Assembly: GCA_037442205.1 (NCBI GenBank)
Contig: JBBIQS010000039.1
Span: forward strand, 1-64,000
Direction: 5' to 3'
DNA from: JBBIQS01 sp037442205
GTDB taxonomy: Bacteria; Myxococcota; Myxococcia; Myxococcales; UBA5297
Length of the DNA: 64,000 nt
Made by a program: the position numbers and the translations under genes. The notes under the pieces are model-generated. The model saw nothing but the letters and a program-made list of their open reading frames with translations. It made no database searches and was not told the origin of the DNA. Shown piece by piece: positions 17,501-24,972 of the stretch (positions are counted from its first letter, which is position 1; each line of letters begins with the position of its first letter).

Positions 17501-18100
17501 CTCACCGGCCACGAGGCGGTGGCCGACCGCACCGCCTTCTCGCCCGACGGCTCGCTGCTGGCCACCGCCGGCTACGACAAGACCGTGCGGCTGTGGGAGG
17601 TCAAGACCGGCAAGATGCTCAAGGTGCTCAGCGGCCACCAGGACTGGGTCTCGGGGGCGGTCTTCTCCGCCGACGGCAAGCGGCTGGCCTCCTCGGGCAA
17701 GGACGGGGTGGCCATCGTCTGGGACGTGGAGAGCGGCCAGCAGACGCTGCGGCTGCTGGGCCACACGCAGTGGGTCAACGACGTGCGCTTCTCGCCCGAC
17801 GGCAAGCTGCTGGCCACCGGCAGCGACGACACCACCGTCCGCGTCTGGTCGGCCCAGACCGGCAAGACGCTGATGGTCATCAACTGCCGCAGCCAGGCGG
17901 TGGCGCTGGAGTTCACCCCCGACGGCAAGTCGCTGGCGGTGGGCGACGACAACGAGATCAAGATCTACCCGCTGGACTTCTCGGCCCTCGAGTCCGAGCC
18001 CCAGGGCCTCCTGGAAACCGCTCAGCGCCAGGCTGGCTACCGGCTCGAGGGCTTCGAGCTCAAGGCCATCGCGCCCGAGGCCGCCGCTCCCTCTCCCTAG
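14561..18100 (+). CDS. membrane Ser/Thr protein kinase with fourteen WD40 repeats
   Basis: 1,179 residues. Residues 125-415 form a Hanks-type kinase with a degenerate glycine loop (GVHGRGGQAKV), Lys152, the catalytic HRDLKPEN (Asp258), DWG (276-278) in place of DFG, and GTPSYMSPEQ. A membrane helix lies at about 441-463. From about 565 to the end I count fourteen WD40-type units (FSPDG...WD), enough for two seven-bladed propellers on the outer side. This layout is common in Myxococcota and Planctomycetes. It likely senses a ligand or partner outside and phosphorylates cytosolic targets. ATG 14561 is taken; ATG 14579 is an alternative. Confidence 0.9.
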   Translation: MASRTAMASEPNPSERLLFALLAVELDCSSPVDVAESLAECPAEGGYAPLAEALARRGLTAERRRDIEQSLSRIAANQMATLAEPIAAQRKDERQRSAQAAAEARQAVREDELNLPGERAGRYLVKGVHGRGGQAKVLLAFDEEMDREVALKVMRNPGTSSSMPPYSSMRSTPGALRFLREAKVTASLEHPNIVPVHELGRREDGSLYYTMRLVRGRTLAKSLEECKTLAERLKRIGSFWDVCNAVAFAHSKGVIHRDLKPENIMVGEFGETVLLDWGVAKVHGERDIGASDLKREIDRLHQDSDRTQAGTAVGTPSYMSPEQAMGLVDEIDGRSDVWGLGAVLYEILTGRPPFKGQTPVQTLDAVVNKPHLPVRTAVPEAPRELTAIAEKCLQKEKADRYQSAHELATEIEAFMTGGRVHAYHYSSLELVRRFYAQNRAAVVAAGLLLAVIVAALISVSVALKSETQARAREYQERLTANFHLAQAFAEKADRMSEDQRFLSTALFASASLLHNPAHPLSPFFDPGFAAQVPASEQSRVGAASQTYRAGFGTYATLSRSLSTGDVADQVAFSRDGTLLVAASGQRVVRFRLPGGEPLPPLSGGHQEYIYGVAISPDASLIASCDRAGQVVVWDAAAAKPRFQLKAHEGAAHNVAFTPDGTRLVSSGYDGTLKVIDLADGKIAASLATPAQHLNSLALSADGKLAAVSADDHLARIIDLATGKPLPQVFAHDSIALAASFSPDGTLLATGSEDRRVRIWEAATGKLLHTLEGHRDGVPGLDWSPDGKLLGTVGWDKSTRLWDVAEGLPLITLGSHDDLSYGIAFAPDGRSFATTGYDKVVKLWQLRQAPGLTTLRGHSGVIYGLAFSRDGSRLASGSWDKKVIVWDLKSHKPLATLSGHTEAIDGGVALDAEARRAVSGGRDGTVRIWDVASGKPLHVLQSSKSIVYGISMSPDGRLAASSGQDARVHLWDVESGAELRTLTGHEAVADRTAFSPDGSLLATAGYDKTVRLWEVKTGKMLKVLSGHQDWVSGAVFSADGKRLASSGKDGVAIVWDVESGQQTLRLLGHTQWVNDVRFSPDGKLLATGSDDTTVRVWSAQTGKTLMVINCRSQAVALEFTPDGKSLAVGDDNEIKIYPLDFSALESEPQGLLETAQRQAGYRLEGFELKAIAPEAAAPSP

Positions 18101-18366
18101 AGCGCACGCCGCTCGCGGGCCCTCGGGACGGTCGGTCCTCCACCCCAGCGCTTCCCAGCGCCAATCCAACTCGCTCCCGGCTCGCCTGCGCTCGGGATGG
18201 CGCGCCTCGCATCTCCGGGACCGGGCAGGCGGTGGCCGCGACCTGAACGAAAGGACCGGCAAATAGATTGGCAGTTCCGGGGACCGGCACCTCCTGCTAC
18301 GCGGTATTGCGCTGGGCGGGAGCCGCACCTGAGCGGAGCCACGCCTCCAGCCCCGGGGGTGCGCCC

Positions 18367-20307
18367 ATGTCACGATTGACGATGACCTCGTGCATTCTGG
18401 CAATGCTGACCTGCGCCTGCGGTCCCCAGGAGGTGGGAGGAGCGGGTGCGGACAGCGGTGGCTCCGAAGTGCTCGACGCGGGCAACGAAGCCACCGCAGC
18501 CGTCGACTCCTGCTTCGACGGCAAGGACAACGACGGCGACGGGAAGATCGACTGCGCCGACCCCGACTGCGATGGCGCGCCCTGCCGGGCCTCGACCGAG
18601 CCCTGCGACCTCCCCGAGAAATGCACCGCCGGCGTGTGCCCGGCCGATTCCTTCGCTCCCGCTGGGCAGGTGTGCCGGCCGGCGGTGAGCGAGTGCGACG
18701 TCGAGGAGAAGTGCACCGGAGCCGAGGCCAAGTGCCCCCCCGACGCGTTCGAGCCGTCGTCCAAGCCCTGCCGGGCCTCCGCCGGCGGCTGCGACCTCGC
18801 CGAGATGTGCCCCGGGAACTCGGCCACCTGCCCGGGCGACGGCTACGCCCCGGCCAACACCGTCTGCCGAATCGCCGCCGGCGCCTGCGACGTCGAGGAG
18901 AAGTGCGACGGCCTCGGGCCGGCCTGCCCCGATGACGTCGTGGTCGCGGCGGGGACGGTCTGCCGGCCGAGCGCCGGGATCTGCGACATCGCCGAGTCCT
19001 GCGACGGCACCTCGCCGGACTGCCCGCCCGACGGCTTCGAGCCGGCCTCCAAGGTGTGCCGGCCGGCCGCCGGCGTCTGCGACGCGGCGGAGAAATGCAC
19101 CGGCAGCGGCGCCGCCTGCCCGGCCAATGGCTTCGTCGCGAACAACAGCGTGGTCTGCCGCCACGCCACCGACCTGTGCGATGCCCCTGAGTACTGCTTC
19201 AATGGGAGGTGCGAGCTGGACGCGGCCCTCCCCGCCGGCACCGTCTGCCGCAAGGCCGCGGGCGCCTGCGATCAGGTCGCCGAGACCTGCACCGGCAGCA
19301 GAATCATCCAGGTTGCCAAGCGGTGCCCGCCCGACGTCAACGGCTGCACCACCGGCCAGTACTGCAACGGCACCGCCTGCGTCGCGACGAAGGCCAAGGG
19401 CGCCGCCTGCACCTCGGCGGACGAGTGCTCCACCGGCTTCTGCGCCGACGGCGTGTGCTGCGACGGCCTGTGCACCGGCAGCTGCGAGGCCTGCAACAAG
19501 GCGGGAGCGGTCGGGACCTGCACCGCCCACGCCGCGGGGACGGACCCCGAGAACGAGTGCGGCGCCTACAGCTGCGACGGCGCCCGCGCCTGCGCCACCG
19601 GCTGCGCCCCCGCCTGCGCCGCCGGCTGCAAGACGGGCAACTTCTGCACCGGCACCGAGTGCACCACCAAGAAGGCCAACGGCACCGGCTGCGCTTCCTC
19701 CTGCGAGTGCACCTCCGGCAACTGCGTGGACGGGGTGTGCTGCAACACCTCGTGCTCGGGGGCCTGCGTGGCCTGCAATCTCGCGGGCAAGGCGGGCACC
19801 TGCTCCAACCGGCCGGCGGGAACCGATCCGGAGAACGGCTGCGGAGGCTTCACCTGCGGCTCGGCCGGAGCCTGCGCCACCACCTGCACGGGATGCGGGT
19901 CGAACTGCAAGACCGGCCTGTACTGCTCGGGCTCGACGTGCACCAGCAAGAAGCCCAACGGCCTGCCCTGCGCCGCCAACTGCGAGTGCGGCTCGGGCTT
20001 CTGCGTCGACGGTGTCTGCTGCGGCACTTCCTGTGACGGGCCCTGCCGCCAGTGCCTGGCGGGCTCGGGTCTGTGCATCAACGTGTTCCCGGGGGCCGAT
20101 CCCAAGGGCGGCTGCGGCTGCTACAACTGCAACGGCAACGGCGGCTGCTACACCGGCTGCACGGTTCCCTGCGGCGCCCTCGAGGTGAAGACCAACTATT
20201 GGTGCCCCGCCGGCCAGTGCGCCCCGGACCTGCCGGGAGCGGCTCCCTGCTTCACCGGCTGCATGTGCTCGAGCAGCACCTGCTGGATTTCGGCCTGCAA
20301 GCCCTAG
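18367..20307 (+). CDS. cysteine-rich lipoprotein with disintegrin-like repeats
   Basis: 646 residues. The N-terminus (MSRLTMTSCILAMLTCACG) looks like a lipoprotein signal ending at the Cys of TCAC. A DNDGDGKIDCADPDC motif follows, typical of predicted metal-binding sites in myxobacterial surface proteins. Next come about eight tandem units of C-R-x-A-x3-C-D-x2-E-x-C-x-G...C-P-x-D, a spacing like that of ADAM/snake-venom disintegrin modules. The C-terminal third holds three units of about 85 residues with SGxCxDGVCCxxxCxGxCxxC. A surface adhesion or scaffold role is plausible but unproven. An in-frame start at 18268 exists but gives no signal peptide at its N-terminus. Confidence 0.8.
   Translation: MSRLTMTSCILAMLTCACGPQEVGGAGADSGGSEVLDAGNEATAAVDSCFDGKDNDGDGKIDCADPDCDGAPCRASTEPCDLPEKCTAGVCPADSFAPAGQVCRPAVSECDVEEKCTGAEAKCPPDAFEPSSKPCRASAGGCDLAEMCPGNSATCPGDGYAPANTVCRIAAGACDVEEKCDGLGPACPDDVVVAAGTVCRPSAGICDIAESCDGTSPDCPPDGFEPASKVCRPAAGVCDAAEKCTGSGAACPANGFVANNSVVCRHATDLCDAPEYCFNGRCELDAALPAGTVCRKAAGACDQVAETCTGSRIIQVAKRCPPDVNGCTTGQYCNGTACVATKAKGAACTSADECSTGFCADGVCCDGLCTGSCEACNKAGAVGTCTAHAAGTDPENECGAYSCDGARACATGCAPACAAGCKTGNFCTGTECTTKKANGTGCASSCECTSGNCVDGVCCNTSCSGACVACNLAGKAGTCSNRPAGTDPENGCGGFTCGSAGACATTCTGCGSNCKTGLYCSGSTCTSKKPNGLPCAANCECGSGFCVDGVCCGTSCDGPCRQCLAGSGLCINVFPGADPKGGCGCYNCNGNGGCYTGCTVPCGALEVKTNYWCPAGQCAPDLPGAAPCFTGCMCSSSTCWISACKP
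18583..19320 (+). repeat. about eight tandem disintegrin-like coding repeats
   Basis: Units of about 30 codons (roughly 90 bases) repeat from the first CRAS block to the CRKAAGACD block. Conserved positions are CR, CD, E, C, CP and D followed by F or Y. The last two units are degenerate. Confidence 0.75.
19387..20160 (+). repeat. three tandem cysteine-rich modules of about 85 residues
   Basis: Each unit starts with a K(A/P)(K/N)G block, then C..C.C.SG.C.DGVCC, C.G.C..C, an AGTDPEN-type turn and a C-rich end. The unit starts are near 19387, 19665 and 19942. Confidence 0.7.
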
Positions 20308-20333
20308 CGGTTCCGGGGGTGGACCAGCGCCCG

Positions 20334-20385
20334 GGGCGCCGCGCCTGATCGGCCGCCGATGCGAGGCGGCAGAGGCGCGGCGCCC
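20334..20385 (+). terminator. large GC-rich hairpin after the cysteine-rich lipoprotein
   Basis: Perfect 12-base arms (GGGCGCCGCGCC at 20334-20345 and its complement at 20374-20385) enclose a second 6-bp stem (GCCGCC/GGCGGC). A CTGTGTT follows instead of a clean T-run. It lies 27 bases after the stop, which fits a terminator. Confidence 0.5.
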
Positions 20386-20546
20386 TGTGTTCCGACGAGC
20401 AGGCCGGCTCCAGATCGCCCGGGGAGAGGTGGTGTATTGTCCCGCCGTGGGGCAACCCCGGCCGGCTTGGCCGACCGGGGCAGGCGTCGCGGGCTCGGCA
20501 TTTCTCCGCCAGGGGCCGCGGCAGGCCAGGTCCCGGGGGAGATCAG

Positions 20547-21884
20547 GTGTCCGGCACGCCTTCGGCGATTCCTGGCAGGTACTCGGTCGACGCTGCCGTC
20601 AAGCCGCTGCTCGAAGCGTCGATGTCGCGCGGCGAGCAGATCGCTTCGGTCCTGCGCATCGGGCTGTGCTCTCTGTCGGGTGCGCGCTCGGCCCTTCTCT
20701 GGTCGCAGGCCGGCTGGCCGGTGAACGAGCAGCGCGCGGCGGCGGTGACCTTTCCGGCCCTCGCCCTGGGCATCGCCTTTTCAGCCTATGCGCTGGTCAC
20801 CCTGCGCCGCCCTCGCTCCCCCTTGCGGCTGGTCCACGCCTCGGTGACCGTCGATGCGGTGGTGGCCTTCGCCGGCCTGCTGACCAACGTGCTCTGGCCC
20901 TGGCCGGGATACCTGGGAATCATCAACATGCCCGACATCGGGCTGCTGGTCCTGCTGGCCCTGGGAGCCGGCCTCAGGCAGGCGCCCAGCGCCTCGGTGC
21001 TGGGGGGCGTTCTCTTCGGCTCGGCGTTCCTGGCCCTGGCGCTGCTCGACCAGCGCAACCCGATCCCTCGGTCGACCTCGGACATGCACCACTACGCCTT
21101 CCACGCGATCTTCCTGGTGATCTCGGCGACCATGGCGTTCGTCTACGCGCTGCGCACCCGGACCATGGCCGAGCGCGCCGCGCGCGCCGCGGTGCAGCTG
21201 GCCTTCGCCGGCAAGAGCCTCGCCTCGCTGCTGCACGAGCACCACGACCTGCGCGCCTGGCTGGCCTCGGCCAGGCTCAACGCCGATCTCGTCCAGCGGG
21301 CCATGGAGGAGGCCGGCTCCCGGTCGGCGCCGGCCGTCGAGGCGGTGGAGCGATTGCGGGACGATCTCGCGAAGGTCCACGCCGTGGTCGACGACATCAA
21401 GGCGCGCGCCTTCGGCGAGTCGATGGGGCTGGAGAAGGTGTCGCCGGTCGCGGTGCAGCCGGTGGTGGAGGAGGTGATGGCGGGGCTGAGGCCGCGCTTC
21501 CCCGGGTCGGCGCTGCAGGCCCAGGTGGCGGACGACCTGATGGTCGGCGTCGCCGGCGGAGCCGCGAGCCTGCAGCGGGTGCTGTTCGGGCTGCTGGTCA
21601 ACGCCTGCGAGGGCGACGGCGAGCGCCGGGCCGGGCAGATCGGGGTGCGCGCCTGCCGGCAGGCGGCGAACCGCGTCCGGATCGAGGTCCGCGACGACGG
21701 CCCGGGGTTCCCGGCCCAGATGCTGGACGAGTCGCTGGTGCGCGGCAGAACGTCCAAGAAGGAGGGCTCCGGCCTCGGGCTGTCGCTCGCGGCGCGGCTG
21801 GTGGAGGCGAGCGGCGGGCAGCTGAGCTGGGCAAACGGCTCGGAGGGCGGCGCCCGGGTGGTCGTCGATCTTCCCGCGGCTTGA
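20547..21884 (+). CDS. membrane sensor histidine kinase with HEHHDLR box
   Basis: 445 residues starting at GTG with GGGGGAG upstream. Five or so membrane helices fill residues 65-202. The phosphoacceptor region is LLHEHHDLRAWL (His230, 232, 233), a divergent H-box. The ATP-binding domain shows VNACEGDG (N-box), DDGPGF (G1) and GSGLGLSLAARLVEASGG. It is expected to phosphorylate the regulator encoded 45 bases downstream. The arrangement recalls redox-sensing RegB/RegA pairs, but no conserved redox Cys is evident, so the stimulus is unknown. Confidence 0.85.
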   Translation: MSGTPSAIPGRYSVDAAVKPLLEASMSRGEQIASVLRIGLCSLSGARSALLWSQAGWPVNEQRAAAVTFPALALGIAFSAYALVTLRRPRSPLRLVHASVTVDAVVAFAGLLTNVLWPWPGYLGIINMPDIGLLVLLALGAGLRQAPSASVLGGVLFGSAFLALALLDQRNPIPRSTSDMHHYAFHAIFLVISATMAFVYALRTRTMAERAARAAVQLAFAGKSLASLLHEHHDLRAWLASARLNADLVQRAMEEAGSRSAPAVEAVERLRDDLAKVHAVVDDIKARAFGESMGLEKVSPVAVQPVVEEVMAGLRPRFPGSALQAQVADDLMVGVAGGAASLQRVLFGLLVNACEGDGERRAGQIGVRACRQAANRVRIEVRDDGPGFPAQMLDESLVRGRTSKKEGSGLGLSLAARLVEASGGQLSWANGSEGGARVVVDLPAA

Positions 21885-21929
21885 CGGCGGCCGAAAGCCG
21901 CGGCGCGGTCTCGTGCGATACTGCGAGCC

Positions 21930-22484
21930 ATGGTGCGAACGGTCGAGCGCGCGCTGGTGGTCGAGGACAACCGCGCCCTCTCGCGCACCTTCGCCGAGCT
22001 GCTTCGCAGCCATTTTCCGCAGGTGCGCGCCGCGGCCTCGGTCGGGGAGGCGCGGGCGGCCTGCGAAGGCTGGCAGCCCGACCTGATTGTGCTCGACGTG
22101 GCGCTCCCCGACGGGACCGGAATCGACGTGCTCCGACACCTCGAGCGCCGCCCTGCGCCGGCGGTGGTGGCGGTGTCCGCGGAAGCCGAGCCGGCGCAGG
22201 CCTTCGAGCTCGCGCGGATGGGAGTGCGGGTCTATCTCCCCAAGCCGGTCTCCCTGCCGAGCTTCGAGGCGGCGCTCAAGGAGGCGCTGGAAACCGCGCC
22301 CGACATGACGGCTTCGATTCGCCAGGCGGTGGGGCATCGGCCGCTGCACGAGGTCGAAGGCCAGGTGCGCGAGACGATGGTCGAAGAGGCGCTGGCCCGG
22401 TCCGGTCACAGCTGCCGCGGCGCCGCGCGCCTGCTCGACGTATCGCGCCAGCTGCTCCAGCACATCCTGCACCGCTTCCGCTAG
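21930..22484 (+). CDS. response regulator, receiver plus Fis-type HTH (RegA/ActR-like)
   Basis: 184 residues. The receiver has acidic residues VVEDN, phosphoacceptor Asp56 (VLDVALPDGTG) and Lys105 (LPKPV). There is no AAA+ sigma-54 domain. The C-terminus (about 148-182) is a Fis-like helix-turn-helix (EALARSGHSCRGAARLLDVS). This is the layout of RegA/ActR global redox regulators. It pairs with the upstream kinase and faces the Omp85-like gene, whose stop lies 12 bases beyond its own. Confidence 0.85.
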   Translation: MVRTVERALVVEDNRALSRTFAELLRSHFPQVRAAASVGEARAACEGWQPDLIVLDVALPDGTGIDVLRHLERRPAPAVVAVSAEAEPAQAFELARMGVRVYLPKPVSLPSFEAALKEALETAPDMTASIRQAVGHRPLHEVEGQVRETMVEEALARSGHSCRGAARLLDVSRQLLQHILHRFR

Positions 22485-22496
22485 GCCTGCGGCTCC

Positions 22497-23678
22497 TCAG
22501 AAGAGCTGGTTGAGCTCGACGTAGAACCCGGTGCTTCCCTCGGAGCGCCCCAGGTCGATTCGCAGGACGAAGTCCTCGACGAAGGCCAGCCGCAGGCCGC
22601 CGCCCCAGGCCAGGTGGAAGCGCCAGAGCGGGCCGTCCTCGGCGAGCTGGGCCCAGACCCTCCCCGCATCGGAGAAGGCGACCAGCCACAGGTCGGCGGC
22701 GCGGTCGAAGGGGCGCAGCCGCAGCACCCGCGACCGCAGCTCGGCGTTGGCCAGCAGCTTCGCCTTGCCCAGGTAGCGGTAGCGCGGCAGGCCCCGCACC
22801 GAAGCCTGCCCTCCCAATCCCTCGAAGAGGTTGGGCCCGCCGGCCATGTTCGAGAGCATCGGCAGGGGCACCGCGCCCTCGTCGAGATCGGCGGTCAGGC
22901 GCCCCGCCAGGACGAGGGCGGGCCCCAGGCCGAAGGGCGAATGATAGCCGGCCAGGATGGCGTAGCCGCCGGCGAACGCCGAGCTGGCGCCCAGGACGGC
23001 GTGCGCCGCGCGAAAGCCCGCCTTGGCGAACAGCCCGCCGGTGGGCGAAGCCTCGACGTCCCGGCCGTCGAACAGCAGGGCCAGCTCGAGCTGGCCGACG
23101 CCGCCGCCGTCCCATCCCGTCGGCCGCTGGAGCGCCAGCAGGCTCTCGCCCCCGGCCTTCATCAGCAGGCGCTGGTAGCCATATCCCGCCTCGAGATGCC
23201 AGCGCCCGCCAAGCCCGTAGCGGACGGCGAAGCTCGCCCGGGGGCTCGTCAGCTCGTAGGCGTAGTACCCGTCTCGCCACGCCGGATCGCCCTCCGGCAG
23301 CACCGCCAGGCCGTTGCCGAAGCCGTAGAACGGGCGGAAGAGGTCGCGGAAGAACCCGAGCTCGAGGGACAGGCGGAACGGCGTCCCCGCCACTCGCGGC
23401 GCGTCGAGCTGCAGGTAGTGGTTCTGCACGCCGCCGGTGGTGAAGAAGGCCTGGGCGCGGAGCGCCAGCCGGTACCGGGCGCTGGCCGGGTGGCGCCAAA
23501 ACAGGGCCAGGTCCGCTCCCAGCCCGAGCCCGGTGTCGCTGTCGTAGCTGAGGATCGGCAGGCCCGCCAAATCGAGGCGCTCGACGGCCTCGCCCCCGGC
23601 GGCGGGTTCGGCACTGGCCGCGCCGGCAAGGGCGGCGACCAGGACCGCCCACTTCGCGCTGGAGCCCCGCGCCTTCAC
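22497..23678 (-). CDS. Omp85-family surface antigen (BamA/TamA-type barrel)
   Basis: 393 residues starting at GTG 23678, with AAGGGGGA upstream and a Sec signal peptide (AKWAVLVAALAGAASA). No POTRA domains are seen; nearly all of the protein is a predicted beta-barrel of the bacterial surface antigen family. Alternating aromatic strands run throughout, a GLGGQASVRGLPRYRYLGKAKLLANAELR segment matches the conserved late-barrel region with the (V/I)RG(Y/F) loop, and the protein ends in a C-terminal Phe (ELNQLF) typical of outer-membrane barrels. Role: outer-membrane protein or lipid handling, or a stand-alone barrel. A start at 23792 would place the signal peptide internally. Confidence 0.8.
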   Translation of the reverse strand: MKARGSSAKWAVLVAALAGAASAEPAAGGEAVERLDLAGLPILSYDSDTGLGLGADLALFWRHPASARYRLALRAQAFFTTGGVQNHYLQLDAPRVAGTPFRLSLELGFFRDLFRPFYGFGNGLAVLPEGDPAWRDGYYAYELTSPRASFAVRYGLGGRWHLEAGYGYQRLLMKAGGESLLALQRPTGWDGGGVGQLELALLFDGRDVEASPTGGLFAKAGFRAAHAVLGASSAFAGGYAILAGYHSPFGLGPALVLAGRLTADLDEGAVPLPMLSNMAGGPNLFEGLGGQASVRGLPRYRYLGKAKLLANAELRSRVLRLRPFDRAADLWLVAFSDAGRVWAQLAEDGPLWRFHLAWGGGLRLAFVEDFVLRIDLGRSEGSTGFYVELNQLF

Positions 23679-23966
23679 CCGATGTCCCCCTTGGCGCCGC
23701 CCCGGGGCGGCCTGCTCCTCGCTGGCGATCGAGCTGGTCGCCGAGATTCCTCGCGGCGCCGCCCCACCCGTATGGGAGGTGCGAGGATACACCGATCGAG
23801 CGTGCGCCGATCCGTCCGCTTGCCTTCGGGGGGATATCCGGGCCTCGACCGCGCATGGCCCTGGCGCCCGCCCTCCGGATGGGTTATGCCTGCGCGCCGT
23901 TTGCCGCCCGGTTACCCAAGCTGGCCCTTGGCCTCAGGCCCGCGCCAGAAGCGGCGGAATTTTCGC

Positions 23967-23994
23967 TTGACCGAAGCAAGGTTCTTTGTAAGTT
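23967..23994 (+). promoter_or_regulatory. candidate promoter of the rpsU-yqeY-dnaG-rpoD operon
   Basis: TTGACC (23967-23972), a 16-base spacer, and TAAGTT (23989-23994). The -35 is strong and the -10 moderate. GTAAGT (23988-23993) and ACTTAC (24009-24014) form an inverted repeat over the start region and could be an operator. Confidence 0.5.
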
Positions 23995-24025
23995 AAGGCG
24001 TTTACCGTACTTACAGGCCCTGGTG

Positions 24026-24053
24026 CGCCCGCCGGAAAGACCCTTGGCGGGCG
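24026..24053 (+). promoter_or_regulatory. leader stem-loop upstream of rpsU
   Basis: Perfect 8-base arms (CGCCCGCC / GGCGGGCG) with a 12-base loop, followed by ATCGTTT. It lies in the predicted rpsU leader about 90 bases before the start and could be an attenuator or autoregulatory structure. Confidence 0.4.
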
Positions 24054-24141
24054 ATCGTTTGCCCGGGCCCCATGATTTTGGACACGAGTTTGTTCCGGTG
24101 GCGCCCCCTGGGCGCCCCTGCCGGCGAAGGGAGGTGACCCA

Positions 24142-24339
24142 ATGCCCGGTGTACGCGTCAAGGAAGGCGAATCCTTCGAAAACGCGATGAAGCGCTTCAA
24201 GAAGCAGTGCGAGAAGGCGGGAATCCTCTCGGAGATCCGCAAGCGCGAGCACTACGAGAAGCCCTCCGTCAAGCGGAAGAAGAAGGCCCTCGCGGCCAAG
24301 AAGCGCGCTCTCAAGAAGATGCGCAAGTCGTACGTCTAA
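24142..24339 (+). CDS. rpsU: 30S ribosomal protein bS21
   Basis: 65 residues, very basic, with the S21 pattern ESFENAMKRFKKQCEKAGILSEIRKREHYEKPSVKRKKK. A strong ribosome binding site AGGGAGGTGA ends a few bases before ATG, almost fully complementary to the 16S tail. It is the first gene of the classic macromolecular synthesis operon with yqeY, dnaG and rpoD, all on this strand. Confidence 0.95.
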   Translation: MPGVRVKEGESFENAMKRFKKQCEKAGILSEIRKREHYEKPSVKRKKKALAAKKRALKKMRKSYV

Positions 24340-24497
24340 CTGCCTCTCTGCCGGCGCCTCCTGTCGACGGGCGGCGCCGGCGGCGAGCCGGCATCAAGCA
24401 GCCCACGGCCCGGGAGCCCGCTTGCGAGCTCTCGGGCCATGTCCGTTTCCCGCTCTCCACCTCTCGAGAGCCGGAGCCGGGGAATCGAAGAAGGCGC

Positions 24498-24947
24498 ATG
24501 AGCCTGAGACAGCGCATCGACGACGACCTGAAGCGGGCGATGAAGGCCCGGGACCAGACCGCCCTCTCCTCGGTGCGGATGCTCAAGGCGGCGGTGACCA
24601 ACCGCGACATCGAGCTCGGCAAGGAAGCCGACGAGCTCGAGGTGCTCAAGCTGGTCGAGAAGCAGATCAAGCAGCGCAAGGAGGCCGCCGACCTCTTCCG
24701 CCAGGGCGGCCGGCCCGAGCTGGCCGAGACTGAGGAGAAGGAGGCCGCTTTCCTCTCAAACTATCTGCCCCAGCGGCTGACCGAGCAGGAGCTTCTAGCG
24801 CTGGTCGATCAGGCCGTCGCCGAGGCGGGCGCCACCTCGATCAAGCAGATGGGCCAGGTCATGAAGCTCGCCCAGGCCAAGGCCCAGGGGCGCGCCGACG
24901 GCAAGGCCATCAGCGAAGCGGTCAAGAAGAAGCTCTCCACCCCGTAA
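24498..24947 (+). CDS. yqeY: GatB/YqeY domain protein
   Basis: 149 residues, matching the tRNA-amidotransferase GatB tail-like family: SLRQRIDDDLKRAMKARD, LSSVRMLKAAVTNRDIE, a central EKQIKQRKEAADLF block and the C-terminal GAT.IKQMGQVMK..... GRADGKAISEAVK signature. Stand-alone YqeY proteins are found next to rpsU and dnaG in many bacteria; their exact role is uncertain, with tRNA-related binding suggested. ATG 24498 follows GAAGAAGG. The gap to dnaG is only 25 bases. Confidence 0.9.
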   Translation: MSLRQRIDDDLKRAMKARDQTALSSVRMLKAAVTNRDIELGKEADELEVLKLVEKQIKQRKEAADLFRQGGRPELAETEEKEAAFLSNYLPQRLTEQELLALVDQAVAEAGATSIKQMGQVMKLAQAKAQGRADGKAISEAVKKKLSTP

Positions 24948-24972
24948 GGCAGCGCCCCGACCTCGGCCACCG

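Larger units (their letters stand above)
23679..24141. other. divergent region upstream of rpsU
   Basis: 463 non-coding bases between the Omp85-like gene and rpsU. The right part is less GC-rich and carries the candidate rpsU promoter (23967-23994), a GTAAGT/ACTTAC inverted repeat (23988-24014) and a leader stem-loop (24026-24053). The left part (23679-23950) shows nothing recognisable. Confidence 0.6.

Noticed and set aside
14680..18246. A 1,188-codon frame overlapping the WD40 kinase
   Set aside because: It is the +1 shadow of the kinase gene, Arg/Pro/Gly-rich, with no conserved motif.
18583..20160. Cys-rich repeats as evidence of recent transfer from an animal
   Set aside because: Base composition and codon use match the neighbours, and similar Cys-rich modules are common in Myxococcota; convergence or an old origin is simpler.
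20387..22513. A 708-codon frame across the histidine kinase and regulator
   Set aside because: Out-of-frame shadow; the two-component genes in the other frames have full catalytic motifs and good start sites.
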